Under the pieces are notes generated by a model that worked only from the letters and a program-made list of their open reading frames with translations, did no database searches and was not told the DNA's origin. A DNA stretch of 42,390 nucleotides from a bacterium. GTDB taxonomy: Bacteria > Planctomycetota > UBA11346. A program made the translations under genes and the position numbers. Positions 1 to 7,364 of the stretch are shown here, in pieces; the stretch's first letter is position 1; each line of letters opens with the position of its first letter. Where the stretch lies: contig JAIFKN010000223.1 in NCBI GenBank assembly GCA_020049615.1, positions 1 to 42,390 of the forward strand, in the 5' to 3' direction.

Positions 1-2
1 CG

Positions 3-1839
3 CATGCCGCCGGGGTGCGCATCCACCTGACGCTCAACATCACGCTCGGCGCCCGCGAACTCGGCCGCGCCGCCCGCACCCTGGCCTGGGCCGAGCAGTC
101 CGGGGTCGACGCGGTGCTGATCTGCGATCCCGCCCTGCTCGAACTGATGCCCGCCTTCCCCCGCCTGCAGGCGCACTGGAGCACGCAGGCCGGCATCGGT
201 TCGTCGGCCGGGGTGCGCGCGGCGAAGACGCTCGGCATCGCCCGCGTGGTGCTCGCCCGCGAGCTGTCGCTGGCCGAGATCGCGCCGTGCGCGCAGCAGG
301 GCCCCGAGGTCGAGGTGTTCGCCCAGGGCGCGCTGTGCTTCGCCGTCTCAGGCCACTGCTCGATGACCTCGTGGATCGGCGGGCGCAGCGGCAACCGCGG
401 CACCTGCACCTCGATCTGCCGGGTCAACTGGAGCTGCAACGGCGGCGCCCACGCCCGGCCGCCGCGTGCTGCCCGAGCTGACGCGCCTGGGTGTCGCCAG
501 CCTGAAGATCGAGGGCCGGCTGAAGACCGCCGACTGGGTCACCACCGCGGTGTCGCTGTACCGCCGTGGCGTGGCAGGCGCCGCCTCGGCGGACGAGCTG
601 TGGCGCGAGGCCGAGGCGCTCGGCGCCTATGCCGGCCGCGACCTCACCGATGGCTACTTCAGCGGCGCGCGCAGCGGCCTGGTGCATCCCGACGAGGGCC
701 GCAGCAGCGGCACCGCGCCGGCCTGCGACGACCAGGATCCACCGCGCGAGCTGCGCGTCGCCTGCGAAGCCGACGGCAAAGGCCTGCGCTGGACCGTCGA
801 CTGCGGCGCCCGCCACGAGGTCTTCACCACCAACCGGCCGGTCGCCCATCCCGGACGCGACGCGGTGTGGCTCGACCTGCGCGCGCGCATCGTCGAAGGC
901 CTGCCCGAGGGCATCGCACTGACCGCCTGCGAGGACCGCGCCGGCGGCCTGCGCCTGCCGCGCCGCACCGCCAACGAGATCGCCGCCCGCATCCTGCTGA
1001 TCAGCCGCCCGCGCGAGGACGGTGTCGACCGGCTGAAGGTGGTCATCCCCGAGGCCGCGCGTGTCGCGCTGGCGCCGCGTCAGCCGCACCCGGACAACCG
1101 TCGCACGCCGAAGGACGCGCCGACCCGCGCCCGCCTCGACCTCGCCCAGGCCGCCGCCTTCGCCGCCGCCGTCGCTGGTGATCAGGTGCAGATAGCGGTC
1201 GAGGTGCGTGACGCCGAACAGCTGGCCAGCGCCCGCGTTGCGCTCGGTGCGCGCCTGGTCGCCGCCCTGCCGCCGGTGCTGTACGAGGGCGACCTGCCTG
1301 GCGCCGCCGCCGTCTGCGCGGTCTGCGCCCGTGACGGGATCGCCATCGAGGCCAACGGCTGGGACGGCTGGCAGCTGGCGCGCGAGGCCGGCTGCACCCA
1401 GCTGCACGGCGGCCCCGGCCTGGCGGTGCTCAATCCGCTGGCCGCCCGCGCCCTGGCCGCCCGTGGCTGCCTGTCGGTCCACGCCAGCGCCGAGGGCGAC
1501 GACGGCAAGCTCGGCGACCTGTGCGGCGGCTGCGACGTGCCGCTGGTCCTGCCGGTCTTCGGCCGGCCGGCGCTGATGCTGACCCGCGCCTGGTCGAAGG
1601 CCCCGCCGTGGGAGATGACGGACGCCCGCGAGAGCATCATCATCAGCCCCCGCCAGGAGGGTCCGGTGGTCGCCCTGCGTCCGTCCAACCCCTTCGATTG
1701 GCGCGGCCTCGACCTGCCGCAGCTGAGCGGGGCCCACCTGGAGATGGACCTCTGCGCCAGCCCAGACCCGGTGATGGAATGGCGCAGCCGCCGGCATGCC
1801 GAGGCGCATCGTTATAATTTAGGCCGCGAACTGGCCTGA
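3..1839 (+). pseudogene. U32-peptidase family protein, 5'-truncated and frameshifted
   Basis: The reading frame is open from the window edge, so the first part of the gene is missing. The first frame runs to about 435 and carries the U32 landmarks TLN near the start, STQAG, and the Cys-rich segment GHCSMTSW..GRSGNRGTC..CRVNW. The second frame begins near 440-466 with LPELTRLGV.SLKIEGRLK, the next conserved block of the same family, and continues to the stop at 1839. Between the two blocks family members normally carry a segment like TPLSMxDL; here it is lost and the frame changes, so a small deletion not divisible by three is likely. U32 proteins include tRNA and rRNA hydroxylation factors (TrhP, RlhA) as well as reported collagenases, and the substrate cannot be told here. 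Assembly error is the main alternative to real decay. Confidence 0.8.
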
Positions 1840-1886
1840 TCTTGACCTGAGGGGACCGACGCTAGGCTCCCGCCCGCCAGTTCGAC

Positions 1887-1960
1887 TGGGCCATCGTCCA
1901 ACGGTAGGACAGCAGACTCTGAATCTGTTTATCGGGGTTCGAATCCCTGTGGCCCAACCA
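1887..1960 (+). tRNA. tRNA-Gln (anticodon CUG)
   Basis: A full cloverleaf can be drawn by hand. The acceptor stem is TGGGCCA paired with TGGCCCA. The D-arm is GTCC/GGAC. The anticodon stem GCAGA/TCTGT encloses the loop CTCTGAA, which gives anticodon CTG for codon CAG. The T-arm CGGGG/CCCTG encloses TTCGAAT. The discriminator is A and the CCA end is encoded. The gene lies 47 bases after the U32 stop and is followed at once by a strong hairpin. Confidence 0.95.
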
Positions 1961-2016
1961 AAGAAATACCCCGGCGCATGCGCGCCGGGGTATTTCTTTG
2001 CTTGGGCCACAGGGAT
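1943..2016. repeat. 35-base inverted repeat reaching into the tRNA 3' end
   Basis: The left arm (1943-1977) starts in the tRNA T-arm, passes through the acceptor strand and CCA, and ends in the terminator stem. The right arm (1982-2016) is its reverse complement at 34 of 35 positions, with a 4-base loop. The one mismatch faces the first C of CCA. The terminator hairpin is only the inner half; the outer half is an inverted copy of the tRNA 3' end. Confidence 0.9.
1961..1998 (+). terminator. Intrinsic terminator after tRNA-Gln
   Basis: A perfect 17-bp stem, with AAGAAATACCCCGGCGC at 1961-1977 pairing with 1982-1998, closes on a 4-base loop. The GC-rich core is flanked by A-rich and T-rich ends (TATTTCTTT), the arrangement of a hairpin that could stop transcription in both directions. 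Confidence 0.85.
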
Positions 2017-2201
2017 GCGGGGCCCCCCGCCCTCGGCGGAGCTCGGGCGGTCGCGCGGTGCGTCTCCACGCAGGTGGAGCCGCAATCCCATTGCCCCGCC
2101 GCGCTCCGGTTCGAATCCCCATGGAACACCATAACCACGTTTCGGCGCCCGTAGCGCCGATCGCGCAAGCTCGACATGGATTGGTTGGCGAATAGCCTGC
2201 C
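2017..2201. other. Non-coding spacer with a tRNA-like T-arm motif
   Basis: No credible gene is seen. At about 2110-2134 a TTCGAAT loop followed by a CACCA-like end resembles a tRNA 3' half, but the flanking bases do not form a T stem and no 5' half is present. It may be a decayed tRNA remnant. Open frames on the minus strand here are the familiar antisense artefacts of tRNA genes. Confidence 0.4.
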
Positions 2202-3653
2202 TCACTTGGGTTTGGCGGGCGCGGGCGTCTCGGGCTTCTTCGGCTTCGGCTTCTCCTTGCCATCGTGCCACCAGGCGGCATCGGGGACGGTGGAGCGGCG
2301 GAGGGTGCCGTTGCCCTGGTAGTAGAGCACAGTCGCCTCGTGCAGGCCTTCACGCAGGCCGATCTCGCCCGAGCGGTAGGTCACCGGGTGCGGCCCGTCA
2401 TGGTTGATCAGGGTGCTGTCGCCGATGAGCAGGCGGCTGCCGTCATCGCTGCCGAGATAGAAGGTGTAGATCCCATCGCAGGGCACCTCGACCAGGCCGG
2501 TGAAGCGCAGGGCGTAGTTCTCCTTGATCGCCGGCATCTCGGGATGATCCGGTCCCATCCCCAGATCGGGGGCGTTCCACACCCCCTTGAAAGCCGGCGT
2601 CAACGTGTCGAAGTCGGGCAGGGCGGCGGGTCGGCTGCATTGGAACATCTCGAAGCGCAGGCCGTGTTCGCGTTTGATCGGCTTGTCGGCGGCACGCAGC
2701 TTCATCTCCTCGATGCGGCGCTCGAGAGTGGCGGTCCGGTTGGTCGACTTGTCGGTGGCCCACACCTTCAGGGTGCAGCGGTCGCGTACGAGGATCGGCC
2801 CCTTGTAGGGTTTCCCGTCCTTGCCCGAGGGATCCTTGCCGTCGATGGTGTATTTGATCTCCGTCGCGGCGGTGCGCTCGAGCCGGCGCAAGGCGACGGG
2901 CAGCTTGGTCTCGCCGGCGAAGCTGCCGCCGCGGACCTCGATCTGCAGCGGGGCCGCCACCATCGCCTCGCCCAACGCTGCGGCGATGCGCTCGGCGGCG
3001 AAGCGATGGCCGGCTGCGGTCAGCACCCAGCGCTTCTCGGGCGTCTGCGTGCTGAATACGCCATCCGCCTTGTCGTCGGCGTTGACCTGGAGCAGTTCGG
3101 TGGCGGCCAGCGTGCGCAGGTCGCAGAGCCGTGCGCCGGTGGCGGAGGCGACGCTCCTGACCGCAGCGGCATAGGCCTCCAGACGCTCGTCGAGGGGGTT
3201 TCCTGCCTTCTTGTCGCCGCACGGCATCGGCGTGGCGAGGATGACGATGGTCCCATGGCCGAGCATGGTCTTGATCCCGCTCAGCAGGTACTGCTCGAAC
3301 GCCGCCGGCTCCGGCGGCTTCTCGGCCTGCGCGTCGGTCGCTCCGGCCAGGATCACCGCCACGTCGATGGAGGAGCCGGCGTACCAGTTGTCGACCCAGG
3401 CGGGCAGGCCGGTCATCCAGTCGCAGCCCATCCATCTGCCGGACAATTCGAGATCGTCGCGCAGCCTGGGCAGGGCCTGGCCGAGTTGCTCGGCCCACAC
3501 GGTCGATCCGGCGGACCAGCGGTGGTCGCCGAAGAACAGCACCTGGTCGCCGCGCTCCCAGCGCGTGCCAGGCGTGACTGCGGCGGTGAAGTCGCCTTCT
3601 CCGCTGCAGAGGGTGGCGCAGAGCATGAGGACGGCAGGGAGGCGGATATCCAT
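2202..3653 (-). CDS. Secreted SGNH-like / chitobiase-C-like / PA14 multidomain protein
   Basis: The 483-residue protein starts with a short signal peptide (MDIRLPAVLMLCATLCSG). Residues about 25-235 follow the SGNH/GDSL hydrolase layout, about 240-315 look like a chitobiase C-terminal sandwich (YTIDGKDPS..G..Y.GPI...T.KV.A), and about 335-450 are a PA14 domain (F.G....P.DG.YTFYL.SDDGSRL.I). The tail is Lys-Pro rich. The catalytic blocks are altered: the GDS motif reads GDHRW, the G-x-N-D block reads GATDA, and the final Asp-x-x-His block has only the His (LTAAGHRFA). The enzyme may therefore be inactive and act in carbohydrate binding. AGGA lies 7 bases before the ATG. It precedes the same-strand convention of polysaccharide genes next to GH10. 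Confidence 0.75.
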   Translation of the reverse strand: MDIRLPAVLMLCATLCSGEGDFTAAVTPGTRWERGDQVLFFGDHRWSAGSTVWAEQLGQALPRLRDDLELSGRWMGCDWMTGLPAWVDNWYAGSSIDVAVILAGATDAQAEKPPEPAAFEQYLLSGIKTMLGHGTIVILATPMPCGDKKAGNPLDERLEAYAAAVRSVASATGARLCDLRTLAATELLQVNADDKADGVFSTQTPEKRWVLTAAGHRFAAERIAAALGEAMVAAPLQIEVRGGSFAGETKLPVALRRLERTAATEIKYTIDGKDPSGKDGKPYKGPILVRDRCTLKVWATDKSTNRTATLERRIEEMKLRAADKPIKREHGLRFEMFQCSRPAALPDFDTLTPAFKGVWNAPDLGMGPDHPEMPAIKENYALRFTGLVEVPCDGIYTFYLGSDDGSRLLIGDSTLINHDGPHPVTYRSGEIGLREGLHEATVLYYQGNGTLRRSTVPDAAWWHDGKEKPKPKKPETPAPAKPK

Positions 3654-3751
3654 GGCGCCATCCTACCAACGCGGAGGTCCGCGGCCAAGCGGCAACCCAC
3701 CCTTTTCCAAGATCCGGCCAAGGCGGATCTGGCGGATGGTGAAGCGCCATA

Positions 3752-5173
3752 TCAGGCCAGCGTCGGGCGGTGCACCGTGATGGCGATCGGGCCGCCGTGC
3801 CGTGGGTCGGCGCAGAAGGCGGCCGAGGCGGGCGCTCCGCCGGCGAGGCGGTAGCGCGCGGCATGGTCGCCATGGAAGCAGCGCAGCCGGGCGCGGCCCT
3901 CCCCGTCGGTCGTCACCGTCTCGTTCGTCCACCAGTCGCCGCGCAGGAGCTGGCGGACGCGCTCGTAGGTCGGGGATGGCTGATGGCTCGAGGTCGGCAG
4001 GCCGCCGGCGTTGTGGTCGCTGCGGAAGCCGAACTCGCCAGTGACGCCGCCCCAGAAGAAGAACGCTTCGACGGCGGGATGCGCGTAGGCGACGGTGATG
4101 ATGTTGGCGACGTACTCGGCCTTCAGCTGGGCGATGCGCTTGGCCTCCAGGCCCGACTTCTCGAGGTGGCCGGTCGAGGCCCAGAATTCGGTGTAGTGCA
4201 GGGGCGTACCGGCCTCGGCGAAGGAATCGAGGATGCCGTTCTGCTGGGCAGGGCTGATCCATCCGCCGGTATGCGACTGCATGCCGAGCGCGTCGGCGGG
4301 CGCGCCCAAGTCGCGCAGGCGGCGGAACAGTTCCTTGAATCGCTCGCGCTGGCTGCGCGCCGTCACCTGGAGGCCGTCCTTGCTGCGCATGTCGGCATCC
4401 GGCGCATCGGTCTCCATGCCGTAGTCGTTGATGACATAGCAGGCGTCCGGATCCTCGTCGCGCGCCCAGCGCAGCACCGGGACGATGTAGTCGGTGATCG
4501 CGGCGAGATCCTCGAGATGCGGCCAGTGCCGGCTGGCGAGGTTCTTCAGGGCAGGTTCCCACATCGGCTCGTTGACCACATCCCAGATCTGCACCCGGCC
4601 CTTGAAGCGGGCGACCAGCGAGCGCACCCGGGCCTCGAGGAAGACCAGTTGGGTCTCATACGGATAGCGCTTCACCCAGTCGGGAATCCCCTTGGGCACC
4701 GGCCAGAAGAGCGGATGGCCCTTGGCGATGAGGCCGTTGGCCCGGGCCCAGTCGACCTGGTCGGCGAAGACCTCGGGTTGCGGCTGGCCCTGGAACTCCT
4801 CGCTCTTGGGGCCGTCGTTCTGATGGCGCTCGCTCCAGTAGCACAGGCAGTTGGCGGCGTTGAGGCAGTCGGTGAAGCGCCGTGTGTAGTGGCGCACCCG
4901 GTCGCTGCCGCCCTGGCCGTAGCGCTGCAGTGTCGACAGCTCCCATTGCTGGTCGCCCCACGGGAAGGCCGAGCGCGTCTGTGTGACCTCGAGGCGCAGA
5001 CCGGGAACCGGCTGACCCTCCCGGTCGCGCACGACCAGTTCGACGTCGCACATGCGGATGCGGCGGATGCGGCTCCGGGCCTCGTCGATCGCAGTGGCGT
5101 GCCCGGCGGCGTCGTAGCCCGATCCTGACCCGTCCAGCAGCTTCCATTCCTCTCCGGTGATGGCCTCGGTCAT
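3752..5173 (-). CDS. Glycoside hydrolase family 10 protein (endo-1,4-beta-xylanase-like)
   Basis: The 473-residue protein has a short N-terminal beta-rich part (CDVELVVRDREGQPVPG..) and then a GH10 TIM barrel. The acid/base Glu sits in WDVVNEP near residue 200. The likely nucleophile Glu sits in LHYTEFW near residue 330. Other family marks are KGHPLFW, YVINDYG and FFFWGG near the barrel end. GH10 enzymes cut xylan or related beta-glycans with retention. No signal peptide is visible at the chosen ATG, so it may act inside the cell on imported oligosaccharides or leave by another route. The start is placed where the conserved sequence begins. About 100 bases separate it from the SGNH/PA14 gene, on the same strand. 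An AraC remnant just upstream may once have been its regulator. Confidence 0.85.
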   Translation of the reverse strand: MTEAITGEEWKLLDGSGSGYDAAGHATAIDEARSRIRRIRMCDVELVVRDREGQPVPGLRLEVTQTRSAFPWGDQQWELSTLQRYGQGGSDRVRHYTRRFTDCLNAANCLCYWSERHQNDGPKSEEFQGQPQPEVFADQVDWARANGLIAKGHPLFWPVPKGIPDWVKRYPYETQLVFLEARVRSLVARFKGRVQIWDVVNEPMWEPALKNLASRHWPHLEDLAAITDYIVPVLRWARDEDPDACYVINDYGMETDAPDADMRSKDGLQVTARSQRERFKELFRRLRDLGAPADALGMQSHTGGWISPAQQNGILDSFAEAGTPLHYTEFWASTGHLEKSGLEAKRIAQLKAEYVANIITVAYAHPAVEAFFFWGGVTGEFGFRSDHNAGGLPTSSHQPSPTYERVRQLLRGDWWTNETVTTDGEGRARLRCFHGDHAARYRLAGGAPASAAFCADPRHGGPIAITVHRPTLA

Positions 5174-5222
5174 ATGCGCTCCGTCGCGGCAGCATGGTGC
5201 CGCCGGCAGGTGCGCCAAGCGC

Positions 5223-5300
5223 TCAGCCGGCACTGCTGTGCCGCGCTTCGAGCGGCGTGCGGCCGGTTTCGCGCCGGAAGGCCCGGCTGAAGTTCGAGGC
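5223..5300 (-). pseudogene. AraC-family regulator, 3' remnant only
   Basis: Read on the minus strand, this stretch encodes SNFSRAFRRETGRTPLEAR followed by a few residues and a stop. That is the last helix-turn-helix signature of AraC/XylS regulators. The frame has no upstream part: sequence homology ends at about 5300, about 40 bases before a dispersed repeat. It lies 50 bases upstream of the GH10 gene, the position expected of a sugar-responsive activator. Confidence 0.7.
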
Positions 5301-5339
5301 TTACAGAGGATTCGCTTTCAGGTTGACTAGGCGATCTAT

Positions 5340-5457
5340 GGACGCCAAAGGCGCCAAGTGCGTCAAGTCAGCCGGTGGAATCCGATGCCTCCGACCTTGG
5401 CGTACTTGGCGCCTTGGCGGCTCACCGCATCAGTCGCGTCTACCAGTTTGTGAATGC
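5340..5457 (+). repeat. Dispersed non-coding element, copy A
   Basis: A stretch of about 118 bases is nearly identical, in inverted orientation, to 30227-30344. It holds a long imperfect hairpin: 5348-5367 pairs with 5396-5415 at 18 of 20 positions around the repeated word GGCGCCAAG. It has no coding capacity of its own and resembles a REP/MITE-type element. It lies beside the AraC stump and ends just before the next gene. Confidence 0.75.
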
Positions 5458-5474
5458 TCGGTAACGTTGCGGCC

Positions 5475-6860
5475 ATGCTGCCCGAGTTCGCCCCGCTCCG
5501 CTTCCTGCTCGCCGGGGTCATCGTCGCCAAGGGCCGGCAGGGGCATGTCGTCGATGGCCTGCAGGAACGCCTCGACGCCCTGCCCGACAGCTACGACGCT
5601 CTGGCCGCGTTCAGCCGCGGGCTCACTGCTTTGCCGTTGCGGCCCGACTGGCGCTGGCGCGAGCCGGACTCCCTCGCCGACATCCACGCCGCCTGCCCGC
5701 GCTGGCCATCGTCTGCCGCCGCGCCGCAGGACGCCGCGGGGCGCGCTGCCGAGGGCTTCCTCGCCTCGGCCTGCGGCTGCATCCTGGGCAAGCCGCTGGA
5801 GGTCGATCCGACCAGTATGGAACTGGAGCAGGCGGCCAAGGCCAGCGGCACGCCTTTCCCCTTCACCGGCTACATCACCGACGCCTACCTCGCCGCCCTC
5901 GGCCGCCGGCACCATTCCTGGGTCGAGACCGAGCGCAGCCGCATCCGCTACGCCGCCCAGGATGACGACCTCAACTACAGCCTGATGGGCCTGCTGGTGC
6001 TCGAACGGCATGGCGGCGGGTTCACCCAGCAGCAACTGCTGCAGCTGTGGCATCTGAACCTGCCCGCCGGCCACACCTTTGGCTCGGAGCGCCTGGTCTA
6101 CGCCTGCGCCCTGCTCGACTCCTTCCGTCCGTGGAGCAAGGACGCCAAGCCGCATGTGCCGGACATCGCCAGCTTCTCCGGGCAGTGGAATCCGCGCGAG
6201 GAGGGCTGTGGCGCCGCCATCCGCGCCGATGCCTACGGCTTCGCCTGCCCCGGCGATCCTGGCCGCGCCGCCGACCTCGCCTGGCGCGACGCCACCCTGA
6301 CCCACCGCCGCACCGGCGTCTATGCGACGATGTGCATCGCGGCGTGGATCGCCGCCGCCTTCGTCGAGCGCGATTGGCGACGACTGGCCGAGGCCGGCCT
6401 CGCCGTCGTCCCGGCCGGCTCGCGGCTGTACGAGCACCTCGCCTGGGCGGTCGGGGAGGTCGCGGCCAGTGCCGACTGGCGCGAAGCCAACGCGCGCATC
6501 CACGCCCGGCTCGGCGAATACCGCCACTGCCTGGTCCATCAGGAGATGGCGAGCATGGTCAACACCCTGCGCTTCAGCGCCACGCCGGCCGAGGCGATCG
6601 CCCTGCAGGTGGCGCAGGGCATGGACACAGACTCCTTCGGCTGCTCGATGGGTTCGATCAGCGGCGTGCGTTTCGGCCCGGGCAGCCTCGACCGCGCCTG
6701 GCTGGCGCCCTTCGCCGATCGTGTCCGTCACGGTCTGACCGACCTCGGCGAGGACCGCCTCTCGGCCCTGGCCGAACGCTTCGGCGCGCTGCACCGTCGC
6801 CTCGCCGACGGCGTCAGCGCAGCCAGCCAGGGCCAGCGCGACGCCGCCACCGGGCTGTAG
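5475..6860 (+). CDS. ADP-ribosylglycohydrolase family protein
   Basis: The protein (461 residues from this start) shows the ARH/DraG fold signatures: GRAAEGFLASACGCILGKPLE, the metal-binding acidic cluster QDDDLNYS, G.A.RADAYGFACPGDP..A..LAWRDA..TH...G.Y, and the second metal site GMDTDSFGCSMGSISG near the C-terminus. Family members remove ADP-ribose from proteins or other acceptors using two Mg or Mn ions. Lengths of 300-350 are usual, so about 100 extra N-terminal residues are of unknown role. An earlier in-frame ATG at 5454 lies inside the edge of the dispersed repeat and is less likely. No Shine-Dalgarno is obvious. The natural substrate cannot be told. Confidence 0.8.
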   Translation: MLPEFAPLRFLLAGVIVAKGRQGHVVDGLQERLDALPDSYDALAAFSRGLTALPLRPDWRWREPDSLADIHAACPRWPSSAAAPQDAAGRAAEGFLASACGCILGKPLEVDPTSMELEQAAKASGTPFPFTGYITDAYLAALGRRHHSWVETERSRIRYAAQDDDLNYSLMGLLVLERHGGGFTQQQLLQLWHLNLPAGHTFGSERLVYACALLDSFRPWSKDAKPHVPDIASFSGQWNPREEGCGAAIRADAYGFACPGDPGRAADLAWRDATLTHRRTGVYATMCIAAWIAAAFVERDWRRLAEAGLAVVPAGSRLYEHLAWAVGEVAASADWREANARIHARLGEYRHCLVHQEMASMVNTLRFSATPAEAIALQVAQGMDTDSFGCSMGSISGVRFGPGSLDRAWLAPFADRVRHGLTDLGEDRLSALAERFGALHRRLADGVSAASQGQRDAATGL

Positions 6861-6887
6861 GCCACGCCTGCCGGACCGGTGGAGATC

Positions 6888-7346
6888 ATGGCCTCGCGCA
6901 CCGACTGGCAGGTGCTGGACGAGGAGCAGCCGGCGCGCGCCCTGCCGACCAACCGCTTCAAAATCAACCAGGGCAAGGAGCGCTTCATGGCCATGGTCGC
7001 CGGCGGCCAGGGCAGGCGGCGCTGGACGCTGATGCGCTTCCCGCTCGCCGATCTGGCGGGCAAGGGCGCCACCGCGGCGCAGCTCCACCTGCCGGTGGCC
7101 GGCCTGCTGGAGAATGCGGACCGGCCCCTCGGTGGCTCGCTGTCTGCGCATCTCGTCGTCGGCCCCGATCGCGCCTGGGACCAGGCCACCGCCAGCCGGG
7201 TCTCCCGCGATGGACGCAATGGCTGGATCGGAGGAGCGGTGCGCGCCGACGAACGCGCCGCCAAGCTGCGCGGGCTGCTCACCGCCGGGTTGCCGCCGGC
7301 CGCGACGCTCCGGGTGCGCAGGCTGCTCGAACCCGGAAGCCCGTGA
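6888..7346 (+). CDS. Hypothetical protein
   Basis: The 152-residue protein is not recognised. It follows the ADP-ribosylglycohydrolase by 27 bases on the same strand, so the two may be co-transcribed. The middle part (RRWTLMRFPLADLAGKGATAAQLHLPV) has the rhythm of a beta-sandwich and faintly recalls DNRLRE-type domains, which is only an impression. No signal peptide or membrane span is seen. GGAG lies just before the ATG at 6888; a GTG at 6879 is an alternative start. Confidence 0.5.
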   Translation: MASRTDWQVLDEEQPARALPTNRFKINQGKERFMAMVAGGQGRRRWTLMRFPLADLAGKGATAAQLHLPVAGLLENADRPLGGSLSAHLVVGPDRAWDQATASRVSRDGRNGWIGGAVRADERAAKLRGLLTAGLPPAATLRVRRLLEPGSP

Positions 7347-7364
7347 CCTGACGGCCGGGCGAGC

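Noticed and set aside
2100..2140. Second tRNA suggested by TTCGAAT and a CACCA-like end
   Set aside because: The T stem does not pair and no acceptor 5' strand or anticodon arm could be found upstream.
1819..2353. Open frames on the minus strand across the tRNA (one contains GFEPR-like text)
   Set aside because: They are antisense to tRNA-Gln and the terminator; such frames are a known annotation artefact of tRNA genes.
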